Source: Chromera velia (taxonomy: Eukaryota; Sar; Chromeraceae). Taken from it: a stretch of 24,576 bases of DNA. The notes under the pieces were generated by a model that saw only the letters and a list, made by a program, of their open reading frames with translations, was not told the DNA's origin and made no database searches. Position numbers and translations under genes: made by a program. Positions 1-9,479 of this stretch are shown here, piece after piece. Each line of letters begins with the position of its first letter. The stretch's first letter is position 1. Location: positions 1-24,576 of the forward strand of contig JAHBMJ010001929.1 of assembly GCA_018398765.1 (NCBI GenBank), in the 5' to 3' direction.

Positions 1-1
1 A

Positions 2-3000
2 GAGCCCGAGAGAGAAAAGGCTCATGAAGCCTTGCGGTCTTCTCGTAACCTTTCCAGGACAACCCTTGCCATTGGGGGAACCTACGCTGCCTGGGGAGGG
101 TCTGCTACAGCCTCGCGTGCAGAATTGCGATTGCAGGCGCAGAAACTCGTCGGAACCTCCGCAGCCCCAGCGACTGCAATGGAGACAGAAAGGAGCCCCA
201 AAGCTGCTTCAAACGCAACGCCTCAAACCTCAAACCGCCCCTCTGGACCCTCACAAGGAAAACCCGGTCAAACCAACACAGGAGGAGGAATAAAGGAGCA
301 CAAAGACGAAACCTCTCCCGGACTTCCCCCCAATGGGTCTAACCCTTTCAGAGGGGGACATCCTCGAGTGAAGGCAAAGAGGCCGACAGTAACTCTCGGC
401 ATCGTGTCATCAGCAGTCGCGTCCTCAGTGACACCAGCAGCAGGAGGAGGGGGGGGAGTGAACCAACCGACAGCAGGAGGAGGCAGACCTTTGGAAGTTG
501 ATGGAAGGCATCAGCAGAAGGCGCAACCAAATTGTTCAGTGCCTCGACGGAGGGAACCCCTCGAGGCCGGGGGATGGTCCCTGAACTTATCCAAGACAGA
601 GGGAGATCCTCGCACGCACACCCACACAGGGGGGGGGGTGAAGCTTTCGAGAAGGGAGGAGTCCCCCCAAATTGTGACTATGGATGTTTCGGCTTCCCTT
701 TTCCTCTCTGATGACGGACAGAGAACCGACGCTTCCCGCTCTGTGCGTCTGTCAGTCGAGGACCAAGACGCATATCCCAGAGGAGTGAGAGTGCAACAGC
801 AGCAGCACCAATCTTCAACGCAGGCACATCACGCTCTTGTGCAAACAGGTAAAAGAGGAGTGCCGACATGTGTACCGCTCTCTCAAGCAGAGTCGCAGAA
901 CCCCCTCCAGAAACCCAACTTGTCCAAATATCGCGTAATGGCTTCTAAGCCAACCGACCCCCACGCCCTAACTGGAGCAGTCAGTGTTCCCCCCGCAAGT
1001 TCTTCCTCTGTCGGAGCAAGTCTTCGCGAATTATTAGGAGGGATTACCGGAAAGGGCAAGGGAACGATTGCCACAGTCGGTCGCTTCATTGCGAAGAAGG
1101 GGGGAGGAAACACCGCCCCCCCACGGGGAGTGCCCCCCCCTCTCCCCACAGCCTCCACTGGGGGTGGACAATCTCTGAGGCGACCGGGGGGGGAATCAGA
1201 AGGACGACACACTCACAACATGGCGAGGGAGGTAGTGGGTCCCTCCATCGATCTAGTAGAGGGAGGGCAGGGCACAGAGGTCTGGGTGAACAAACGGGAT
1301 CATGCCCCCGCAAAATTGGTCCCGGAAAGAATCACTCTGCACCTAGGAGACAAAACGCAGGTTTCCGATCGAATGGCATCTCAAGGCCCCTCTGAGCTTC
1401 GTCTGATGCAGATGAGTGCCTTGCACTCAAACGCACATGGCACGGCGGCTGCTTGTCCTTTTCCTGTCCACGGCTCCCCTTCCTCCTCTGTACCGCCGAA
1501 CCAATCTAAGGGGTCCTCCCCCCACGCCCCATCAGGTGGTGTGAGGTGGACCCTCCAACCTCCCAACTTACAGGGATACACTCAACTTGACACCCAGCCT
1601 CCCTCCGACCGAATGACCCAACTGCACATGGGCGTTCCCCCCCCAGCCTTCCCAATCCAGGGAGTCGCACAGCAACAGCAGGGCGGCAGTGTTATGAAGG
1701 AATACAGCGAGAGGTCTGTTGAGAGTCAGGTGATTTTGACAGGGGGTGCCTCCACGAAATCAAAATCGAGGAAGAAGCCACCACATGCATCCCGGGCTGC
1801 AGAAGGCAGCTCAGATCAAACTCAGCAGGGTCAGAATTCGCACAATGGAAAGGCAAATTTGACGATTGCTGACAGGTTTGCAGCTCTTGCTGCTGAGCGC
1901 TCCCGAGTGTTGAAAGAGAAACAAGAGCAGCGTGAAGGAACCAATATATCGTCTCTGCATTTGCGTGCGGCAGGCGTCGCTCTCTCTGTGCCCTCTCCCG
2001 CTGCCTCAGCCATCAATCCCCCATACAGATTCGCTCAAGGACTTTCCCACCCCGCCCCATCAGTTTCTCCTCCTGTCGGTGAGGTCAGTGCAGCAGCAGA
2101 GTCTTTGCCATTACAGGCAAAGGGGGACGGCAGAAAGAGACGCACAGTTTCATCAAAACGCCACCCTTTGTCTGACAAGCACCCTCCCACACTTTCCTTT
2201 CCTGTGTCATCAACCAAAAAGGGTACTGCAAGCAGGCCCTCTTCCGGAAATGTATCCAAGAAAGCGGCCCTCCACTCCTCGTTTGATGATGGCATCGGAC
2301 ATTCGTATCCTCCCCATCAGAACAACGCTCGTGTTGTGGCCAGAAGGGTCGTGGCACCTCCTTCGCGGTCACACGCAGAGACGCCCTCTACAGCAGCTTC
2401 CGCCTCAGTCACCATCACCATGTCAACCCAGGCAGCTCCCCTCCCTCCAAAACGCAAAGAGGACGCCTGCCATCAACCTGATCCCAGCTGCTTGGTTTTC
2501 TTGACCAACCATCAGACAGAAGGCCCGCCGCTGCCTCAGTCTTTCCTCTTCGAAAGGACAGAAGGAGGCGACAACGAACCGAAGCAGCAGAAGCAGAAGA
2601 AATTCTCCACTGCTGCTCTGAGGGAAGGAGCAGCACGTGTGAGACGCCGGCAAGAGGACAAGGAGAAAGAAGCCTTGACCAGGTCTAAGCTTTCTTCTGC
2701 TCTGCTGTCTCCAAACGTACAGGGCCACCACCCGGGGTTCGGCCTCGGCGGTCCCCCCGGCCCTGTGGCACCGCCACCCCATCTCCAGAGTTCGACCCAA
2801 GCAGGGATATCCCAACGTCCTTCCCGCCTCTCTTTGGTCCATCAGGCAGCCGCCTGCAGGGAGGGGACTGCCGCCATGCTCCGAGCGGAGGTGGCGGCGG
2901 AAGAGAGGGAGAGAGTTTCACTCCACACCCTTCTGCAGCAACAGCAGCAGGAGGAGGAAGAGATGAATTTTGAAGTTGGCCCGGGACACGCGGAAAGAGA

Positions 3001-3145
3001 AGCAGGTCACCGGGGTGGAAGGAAAAAGGGGAAAGGGAAAAAGCACGGGAAGGGGTCTGGGTCGGGGGCGGGAGGCAAAGGGCGCGGGGTGGGTGGGCCG
3101 TCGAGCGGGAAGAAGAAGAGAGGACTGAGTGCTCGAAGGAAGTGA
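2..3145 (+). CDS. 3' part of a gene for a large low-complexity, basic-tailed protein
   Basis: A reading frame is open from the left edge and runs about 1,047 codons to a TGA at 3143-3145. A frame this long in GC-rich DNA is very unlikely by chance, so it is very probably coding; the first codon seen at 32 is only a TTG and the true start lies outside the window. I recognise no domain. The protein is rich in Ser, Pro, Gly, Gln, Arg and Ala, with short Gln runs near 796-812, 1672-1682 and 2932-2952, the last followed at once by a Glu run. The final 45 or so residues (about 3010-3142) are Lys/Gly/Arg-rich, with patches such as KKGKGKKHGKG and SGKKKRG, which suggests nucleic-acid binding or nuclear localisation (inference). 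Several poly-G and poly-C runs (628-637, 1134-1141) are places where an assembly slip would shift the frame. A small intron inside the frame cannot be excluded. Confidence 0.75.
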   Translation, partial: EPEREKAHEALRSSRNLSRTTLAIGGTYAAWGGSATASRAELRLQAQKLVGTSAAPATAMETERSPKAASNATPQTSNRPSGPSQGKPGQTNTGGGIKEHKDETSPGLPPNGSNPFRGGHPRVKAKRPTVTLGIVSSAVASSVTPAAGGGGGVNQPTAGGGRPLEVDGRHQQKAQPNCSVPRRREPLEAGGWSLNLSKTEGDPRTHTHTGGGVKLSRREESPQIVTMDVSASLFLSDDGQRTDASRSVRLSVEDQDAYPRGVRVQQQQHQSSTQAHHALVQTGKRGVPTCVPLSQAESQNPLQKPNLSKYRVMASKPTDPHALTGAVSVPPASSSSVGASLRELLGGITGKGKGTIATVGRFIAKKGGGNTAPPRGVPPPLPTASTGGGQSLRRPGGESEGRHTHNMAREVVGPSIDLVEGGQGTEVWVNKRDHAPAKLVPERITLHLGDKTQVSDRMASQGPSELRLMQMSALHSNAHGTAAACPFPVHGSPSSSVPPNQSKGSSPHAPSGGVRWTLQPPNLQGYTQLDTQPPSDRMTQLHMGVPPPAFPIQGVAQQQQGGSVMKEYSERSVESQVILTGGASTKSKSRKKPPHASRAAEGSSDQTQQGQNSHNGKANLTIADRFAALAAERSRVLKEKQEQREGTNISSLHLRAAGVALSVPSPAASAINPPYRFAQGLSHPAPSVSPPVGEVSAAAESLPLQAKGDGRKRRTVSSKRHPLSDKHPPTLSFPVSSTKKGTASRPSSGNVSKKAALHSSFDDGIGHSYPPHQNNARVVARRVVAPPSRSHAETPSTAASASVTITMSTQAAPLPPKRKEDACHQPDPSCLVFLTNHQTEGPPLPQSFLFERTEGGDNEPKQQKQKKFSTAALREGAARVRRRQEDKEKEALTRSKLSSALLSPNVQGHHPGFGLGGPPGPVAPPPHLQSSTQAGISQRPSRLSLVHQAAACREGTAAMLRAEVAAEERERVSLHTLLQQQQQEEEEMNFEVGPGHAEREAGHRGGRKKGKGKKHGKGSGSGAGGKGRGVGGPSSGKKKRGLSARRK

Positions 3146-4475
3146 ACTTGAACATTGAAACAAAGGGCGCTCTCTCAAGAGAGACTTGCACGTACTTGCA
3201 CCCTTTTGAAACAAACGAATCGGCCTGGTTTTTTTCAATGACATACTGAATGTGAAGCAAGATGCGAAGTCAGATCTGCCAGCAAGAACTACGTTGTTTT
3301 TTGCTCTATAATTTTTCTTCATAAAATGAGCTAAGGAAAAAAAAACTTGTATGCATGAACATAGGCTAAAATTATATATTTTTAAAGTAAAAAAAATATG
3401 ATTTTGGTTTCATTTTTAAACTAGATTTGTTCAATTTTGTTTTTACCCTTTTTTAAATTTGAATCTGAAATGGTTTAATTGTTTTATTTTGTGAAGTGTT
3501 ACTAGAAGTATTAATATTTTAGTTAATTTTAGTATATATAAGTAGTCTCACTTGTATAGGATAAGATTTATGTTTTATATAATTAGGCTAGGTTTCGGCT
3601 AGGGTTTCGAGTACCAACATCTATACCCAAAATTGGAAAATCATGTAACTAGCAATTAATTAATGTAACTAGACAGCCAATAATATTGCTAGTAATATTG
3701 AAGGACTCCGATTCATAAATTTTTAAGTACTATAATTAATTATGATTATGACACGTCTTATAAGACGTGTCTAACATCGTGTCTGACATCTTTAATATGA
3801 TTCGTTATCAATATTCAGAGTTACGTGGATACTTCTAATATTAGACATGCAGCGAAAAGTCTAAATACTACTGAATAGAACTTAAAAATATAATAATCTG
3901 TTCGTTACATTCAATTTCATATTATTATCATCATCATTCACCATTATCATTGGCCCATAAATGAACATCTGATCACAGACCTAGTTACAGACTCTATTAA
4001 TTGCGCTCGACTGATCTAGGTACGTTTGTTTGGTGAAAGTCACTCTAAGAGTATGGCCATGTGTTGCAATGTGATATAAGGAGAGTAAAAAGTTAGAGAG
4101 ATCGAGTTGTTTTTGTTTCTAAAAACAATTAAGCCGGATATGCTAAGAACAAACCTTAAATACCTCTTCCTTTTGGGTTTGTCTGGTTCAATACAAAAAA
4201 ATTTAAATTGTAATCTAAATATATATAATATGTCGATTGTGTATTTCAAACAATTTACAAACTCAAATCAAACTCAAACAAAGTCATGTATGTTGATTCG
4301 ATTTGGTAAGTTGTTCGCCATTTGTATAAATTCCAGAGTCCCCTTTAGAGTCTTTTCACGTGGCAGGTATGTGGCACACTATGATACAGATTGAAACTAA
4401 AATCGAAAACGGAAGAGGCTACAGCTATAATATGGGACAACAAGGAGGGAGGGGGGGGAGTCTAAGTCTAAAGCA
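3146..4475. other. AT-rich spacer between convergent genes
   Basis: This stretch lies between the stop of the plus-strand gene at 3145 and the stop of the minus-strand gene at 4476, so it should contain both 3' untranslated ends. From about 3300 to 4440 it is strongly AT-rich, in sharp contrast with the GC-rich coding DNA on both sides. No frame in it looks coding; the ORFs at 4040-4394 are short, AT-driven and lack protein-like composition. A-rich stretches at 3338-3346 and 3390-3397 could be near a poly(A) site (inference). It contains a perfect palindrome at 3750-3771. I saw no transposase remnant or terminal inverted repeats. Confidence 0.6.
3750..3771. repeat. Perfect 22-bp palindrome followed by a 12-bp tandem repeat
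   Basis: Each half reads GACACGTCTTA followed by its exact reverse complement, with no loop. The sequence then runs into two 12-bp units, CGTGTCTAACAT (3766-3777) and CGTGTCTGACAT (3778-3789), which differ at one base. It could be a dimeric protein-binding site, a terminator-like hairpin in a convergent 3' region, or the scar of a small inverted-repeat transposon. The sequence alone does not decide between these. Confidence 0.7.
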
Positions 4476-6321
4476 TCAAAAGCAGCTTGCGGGAGGGACT
4501 CTTGAATCAAACCATGTACATGATAGATCGTGACAGATCCACTGCTCTTCCTCGTTCATCCAGCAGTTTCGACACACCTCCTGGCCCTCCTCGTGCCCCG
4601 AGCAGAAGCGATGGCGGCGGTCGATGTCTTTTTTTGAAACATGACCCTCGTACGCTTCTTTTCCCCCTAGGCCCCTCATCAACCCTCCTATGTACACGTC
4701 TGTCAGGAAGTCGAAGACAAGTAGAACAACACCAACGGTAAATGCTATGCACTCCGTGTTGTGATGGTGCGGAGGGCTGAGAATCTTCTCAACCCAGCCC
4801 GACAAACGTTGCCAGACTATAAGAACAATACCATAAAAGGACATCCCACCGCTCTTTCTCTCTCCTTTAATATCTCTCTGTCTTTGATTAATTGACTTCC
4901 CCACCTCGCCTTTCCCTGACTCCCCAGAATCTGGGAGAGCTAATGTGCTCTCCTCCTGAACCCTTTTGTGTTTGCCAGTCTCAATTAGGGTTTTGTTGAA
5001 TAGCTCAACAGACAAAATGCGCCTAAAAAAGAATGTGTTTCCCCCTGAGACTTGCATCATGTCCTTCACCTCTCCTATGGTGAACTTTCGGGGAATCGAT
5101 CGACGAACAAAATTTGATATAGAGAAGAAAAGAACACTGAAAAGAAAATAGAGAAGCGGGATTACAGGTGTCTGGCCTTGGCTGTCTGGGTCGAGTGCAA
5201 CAGACTCACGAGGACTCACCAATGCCACGTATGCCACACCCACAGCTGTTTTACTGAGCAGGATGCACAGCCCGCCCAATGAGAGAATACGGTCGATAGG
5301 GGACAACGGCTGGAGCAAGAGACAGATGAACTGGAAAATAGAAATGAAAAACAAAAAGACGCTTGCGGATGCAATGATATTTAGAGCAGGCCAGTTGTCA
5401 CCGGCCCTGGACCCAAGAAATTTGATATATTGCAAAACGAACAGTTGTAACATCGCGAAGGAGTAAAGTATGTACGGCAAAAACATCTTGAGAAGTGTCC
5501 CCAAGAACCTTATTCGAATGTAAAGCATACACAGAGCATACACAAGGTAAGCACCAGATGGATGGAAAACAAATAAAGCCACGCTGACGCTGATTGTCTT
5601 GATGCGCACGAACACCATATCTGAAGACGCTGTAAAAAGCCTGCCTTCCCCGTCTGAAGACAATTCAAGTAAACCCGCCACCACAAAAAAAGGCAGCAGG
5701 AGGTTTAGCATAAAGTAGAAGGCGTAGAGGTGTGAGGTCAATTGTAGAGGGGAGTCCAGATACACCTTTATCTCCCCCCAGCATACTCCGGGCATTCTGT
5801 ATACCGCAAACCGAGCCTCCCAACTCCCCAAGTCCCACACAGAATCCACACCCATTCCACACCCTCTGCATCGCCCTTGTACCCCCCCACTCCTAGAGTC
5901 ACGTCTCACATTTCCCACATTATCCACACCAAGACCTTCCTCCAGATCCCCCGAGCAGACCCCTGTGGAAGGATGCGGAGGCTGAGAGGCCTCTGCCTCT
6001 CCTGAGAAGGAGACGGCTCTTCTTCCTTCCGGATATCTCTGCACGAAGATCTGTATGCGAAGACACAGAGAGGAAAGGGTCAAGCTTTCAAACAGTAAAA
6101 TCAGGAGAAAAGCCTAGTAAAAGCTTTTCTCCCCTCCTGCTGTATGCACCCACCGCCTTCTCTGCCGTCCCTAGCTGAGTTTCCAGACTTCCGACCTCTT
6201 TTGTCTCTATCGGGTCCGCCCCCTGACGTTTGTCTGGAGAGCCAGCCTCCTCTACACGCACAGCACATAGGCTCTTGCCGGTACTGGGGCCGATGCAAGT
6301 AAGGAGGCCTCGCACGTCCAT
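4476..6321 (-). CDS. Multi-pass membrane protein with Cys-rich C-terminal tail (two exons)
   Basis: Exon 1 is 6321-6154 (56 codons) and exon 2 is 6050-4476 (524 codons plus TGA), joined in phase 0 across a 103-nt intron (GTGGGT donor, TTCGCATACAG acceptor after a pyrimidine tract). The ATG at 6321-6319 is the first after an in-frame TAG. About seven hydrophobic segments fall near residues 163-187, 207-235, 238-267, 279-305, 311-335, 350-372 and 490-515. A charged loop of about 115 residues lies between the sixth and seventh. The tail after the last segment carries clustered cysteines (about 539, 549, 552, 562 and 567; motif CRNCW), possibly zinc-binding or disulfide-linked. The topology resembles the membrane end of large protist proteins with Cys-rich ectodomains, but I cannot name a family. 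Exon 2 is secure as coding; exon 1 is less certain. Confidence 0.72.
6104..6132. repeat. 10-bp perfect hairpin inside the intron of the membrane-protein gene
   Basis: GGAGAAAAGC at 6104-6113 and its exact reverse complement at 6123-6132 are separated by 9 nt. The hairpin lies within the proposed 103-nt intron and would bring donor and acceptor closer together if folded in the pre-mRNA (inference). Confidence 0.6.
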
Positions 6322-6790
6322 CTCCAAACTCGCCCGAGAAAGGCACCTGCTCAGAGCATCTTCCTCATTCTAGAATTCTGATGCTGACATCTTTTTACTA
6401 AACCGCACAGCCTACTGCTTTCTGTTTGCGTTAGGATGACTGGGAATGCATTGGGGTTGGGATACATTGACGTGCAGATAAAAAGAAATGAAACCGTTTA
6501 TTTTCATACAGTAGGATTCGTGCTTATACACCCTCGGACGGAGACCAGCCCCGTGGTCTCCGTCTCTACCACGGAGACCACCGATGACCACTGACAGCTT
6601 CACGGTTCTTGTTCTCTTTATACACATAATCCGTTTTGAAACGCTTTTTTCCTATCAACGTGATTCTCTTAGAGCGTTGAAAGTGTTGGAAGCCGTCATC
6701 ATTCGTGATGAGGCTCTGGTCTCTCATTTTTCGGTTTTGGACGTTGGTGGTGGTTTGTGATAGTAGTTGGCTGTCTCGCCCATAGAGCCT
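6322..6790. promoter_or_regulatory. Probable bidirectional promoter region between divergent genes
   Basis: This 469-bp spacer separates the proposed start of the minus-strand membrane-protein gene (6321) from the proposed start of the plus-strand gene (6791), so both promoters should lie here. No TATA box is convincing. The most ordered element is at 6538-6581, where the decamer CGGAGACCAC or its complement occurs three times, twice as the arms of a 10-bp perfect hairpin. Another partial match, TGGTCTC, is near 6717. The promoter role is inferred from gene orientation. Confidence 0.5.
6538..6581. promoter_or_regulatory. Hairpin and third copy of a decamer element (GTGGTCTCCG)
   Basis: ACGGAGACCA at 6538-6547 pairs perfectly with TGGTCTCCGT at 6554-6563 across a GCCCCG loop. 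A third copy, ACGGAGACCAC, follows at 6571-6581. Exact copies of GTGGTCTCCG also occur at 7114-7123 and 7296-7305, in the second and third introns of the downstream gene. This looks like a cis-acting site used in both orientations; what binds it is unknown. Confidence 0.55.
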
Positions 6791-8695
6791 ATGCTACTCT
6801 CGCATGCCGAAGACAGCCAAAGGAGGTGCATATTAGGAGGATCGAATCGATGCTCTCATAAAGGGTAAGCACCCTGGGAAGTCCCATCTTAAGAGCGAAT
6901 CGTGAAAGAGCAAGTATGAGAAGGTCAAGGACTGTCCTGCATAGACTAACTGATTATTGAGATCACATTGTATATGTGGGCGCGACCATGACTGGTCCAA
7001 CCGACTGCAGTCCTTCCGACAGCATCGGCAGCCTCAGGTGGTGCCCGCAAGCAAGAGCCAACCAACTATCTTGCAAGGTCTGTGACGGCCTACTTCATTT
7101 TTTGACTCTGCTGGTGGTCTCCGTGTTGCTTTCTGTATACAGCCCTCACGCGTCTACCTGTCTACACTGTCAATTTCATCCTGCTTTGTTCTTTGCAGCC
7201 TTCAAAGGAGGTCTACGGCAAGCCAGTGATGATCAAAGGGCTTCCTCCGTCATCCCCCGTGCCCCAGGTTAGTTGTTTGTGGTGCTCCCTGTACGGTGGT
7301 CTCCGCTTGGCTTCCTCCCTCCATTTTCCTCCTTCCTCCCCGTCGGGCCGTTTGCTTTTGCATTGGGCTGCACTTTGCTTACCGTCACTCTCGGACTCTC
7401 TCTCATACATATTCACTTTCCCTCTGTCACTCTCTATTTTGCTTTACTGGCTTGCAGTTCCTGTTTTGGAAACACAGGAGAGTGATAGGAGCGCTGCTGC
7501 TGAACCCTCTGCGGATGCTGCTCCTGAAGTACAGGAGTCTCCCAACGTGGATCCCTCTACAGAGTCTCTTCGTAGCTGCTCTAATGTCCCTGTTGTTAGC
7601 GGTGCAGATGTTCCATGACCTAGTAGAACGTTTACGGAGAGCGAAGGCGCTGTACAAAAAGCAGAGGGACCGATAGAGGCAACTTGAAGGGGGGGTGAGT
7701 GCACGTCGGGGGGAAGGGGAAGGGGGGGAGGATGTAGAGATAAATGGAGGAGAGGCTGAGCTGCCTTCCGTCAATCTCTTTCCCATGTCAGGAGGGGAGG
7801 GGCTAAAGGGGAGGGTTGATGTAGAGATGAATAGAGAGGGCCTGGCTCCCCTCAGCGCAGAGATGGACCGAAAGGCTTCCCCCGACGCAGAAGGGGGGGN
7901 GGGGGGGGGGGGATGCAGAGATGGATCTCGACCCTTCGCTTGAGCCACGGCTGCCCCAGTTGAGGTACACTGACTGTGAGTGCTATTCAGGCAAACGTGA
8001 GGAAGGGGATTGGAGGGCTCGACAGGGCACTCGCATCATCATTCTTTTCTCTCTTTTGAAGCTTGAGATCTTCGTTCGGCTGGATGCATAGCATTGGATC
8101 CGTCGAATCTTTGTTGGAGTCTCGTCTGTTTCCCATCTCCTGATAGGAGCACTGATGAGTGCCCTCACTCAGGCTGTATTCAAGCAGCACGCAAGTGATT
8201 TCCAGGTACTCTTGCTTGCCCTCACTGTTGCGCATGGCCTGAGTTCAATAGAGACAGAGAAAGCGAAGCCGTGGGTGACTGCCAAACTCATCCGTATGAA
8301 AGTTCGTCGACTGATCCCTCCCCTACTTGAGTTACAACATCGTGTTGTGCAAATCAAGTATGCATTTCAAGATGTGGAGAACGATGGTGTGAAACTTGCG
8401 GGGGAAAAGTGGGAGCGGGTATGGGAGTTGATGTTAATTCACGTAGACAAACGGTTGCCTTTCGGATCTAGAGGGTGTTGATCTGTATATGCAGATCGAA
8501 TCATCCCCAGTCGAGGGGCCGGCACAAAAGTCTGATCCCATTCTAGCGGGGGCGCAGAGCGAGGCCCAGGTAGAACAGAGCGGGGGCGCAGAGAGTTTGG
8601 CTGCAGCAGCTGCCAGTGGGAGTCGACAAAGAGAAGGGAGGCCTCAACACTCCAGGGACACTAGATTGCAGTCTGCAAACAATGCGCTCTCCTGA
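6791..8695 (+). CDS. Unrecognised protein of about 392 residues (seven exons)
   Basis: Proposed exons are 6791-6864, 6962-7077, 7199-7267, 7458-7585, 7677-7996, 8147-8418 and 8495-8695, ending in TGA. Phases match at every junction except inside exon 5, where a poly-G run with an N (7893-7912) breaks the frame; dropping the N restores it. The ATG at 6791 follows in-frame TAG TAG codons. Intron 1 has a GTAAGC donor and an ACTAAC branch-like motif 12 nt before its AG. Exons 3-5 encode acidic Ala/Pro/Glu/Ser-rich sequence with a repeated DVEIN / DVEMN / AEMD motif. Exon 6 encodes a helical, partly hydrophobic segment of about 90 residues (motifs LLLALTVAHG, LIPPLLELQHRVVQIKYAF), and exon 7 is again acidic and Ala/Gln-rich. 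I recognise no family. Exons 6 and 7 are the firmest; the end of exon 4 and start of exon 5 (GATAG acceptor) are the weakest. Confidence 0.55.
7893..7912. other. Poly-G run with a single N (assembly ambiguity) in a coding exon
   Basis: Seven Gs, one N at 7900 and twelve more Gs sit inside exon 5 of the plus-strand gene. The frame before the run (ending DAEGG) and after it (starting DAEMDLD) differ by one base. A run one base shorter, or two longer, gives a continuous frame. Confidence 0.8.
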
Positions 8696-8847
8696 GTTGT
8701 CTCGTCTAGTTTTTCAGCTCCGCACAGAGGGAAAAAACGCACGTTGGGGGGGTGGGGGGAGAGCAAAATGCAACGGAAGACAAACAAAAAAAGAAGTGTA
8801 AAAGATGTGGGGAAGATGTTGATAAGCCGTTTCACAAGAGAGTTGAG

Positions 8848-9143
8848 GGTGGGTATTATTAGTATTTGTAGGTGTGGAGCACAAATTAATTAAAAAAGCC
8901 TTTCTTGCTTCTCTTTCCGATTTAAAAGAGGCGAACAAAGTGAAAAAAGGAACCAAGGTTGAAAAAAAACGATATCCAACATGCAAGAAGTTGTACACCG
9001 AGGCCCCAGGCCATCGATTTCCCCGGCCAGACGGTGTGTTTTGTCCATTAAAGCATAGTAGGTATGATGAGTGGTTTCAAAAGAAAGGGCGTGCACGTGT
9101 TGCTTGTATGGAAGGGCGAGAAGCAAAAAGAGGCCCGAACTAA
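8848..9143 (+). pseudogene. Possible gene fragment with a Cys/Lys-rich frame and no ATG start
   Basis: An open frame runs from just after a TGA at about 8845 to a TAA at 9141-9143, but has no ATG near its start; the first usable codon is a GTG at 8874. The product is Lys-rich, with spaced cysteines (KRYPTCKKLY, PDGVFCPLKH, RVACMEG) and aromatic residues that look protein-like and could bind zinc. It could be one exon of an undetected gene, a relic of a mobile element or host gene, or chance. I do not recognise the family. Confidence 0.3.
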
Positions 9144-9282
9144 ACAGTGTGTTAAATTAATTTCTAAAACATGCATGGTAAAATTATTTTATATACGATT
9201 TTTAAAAATAAACTAGTATAAATTTAATGAAGAAGTGTTAAATCTAGATTTTTTTTAAAAAAAGCTAAGTTTAAATAGAATC

Positions 9283-9308
9283 GATTGATTGATTGATTGA
9301 TTGATTTA
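9283..9308 (+). repeat. (GATT)n microsatellite
   Basis: About six GATT units within the AT-rich convergent spacer, followed by degenerate GATTTATTGAT sequence. Confidence 0.85.
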
Positions 9309-9479
9309 TTGATAGGTTCCGCATTAGGCCTTCCCACTATGTCTATCTGTTAAATCTATCAACTGAAGTTATTTAAATATAATTTGATTTATTGATTTAC
9401 TAAATTATTTTTTTTAAAGAGAATACGTTACTTTTTTATATTTAGACTTGAACAATGTTGAATGATGCTAGAATTGACT

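Noticed and set aside
2685-3322. Minus-strand ORFs of 134 and 191 codons at the end of the first gene
   Set aside because: They overlap the long plus-strand frame and its 3' flank, start in AT-rich untranslated DNA and have no protein-like features.
3300-4440. AT-rich island considered as a transposable element
   Set aside because: No transposase or reverse transcriptase frame, terminal inverted repeats or target-site duplication could be seen.
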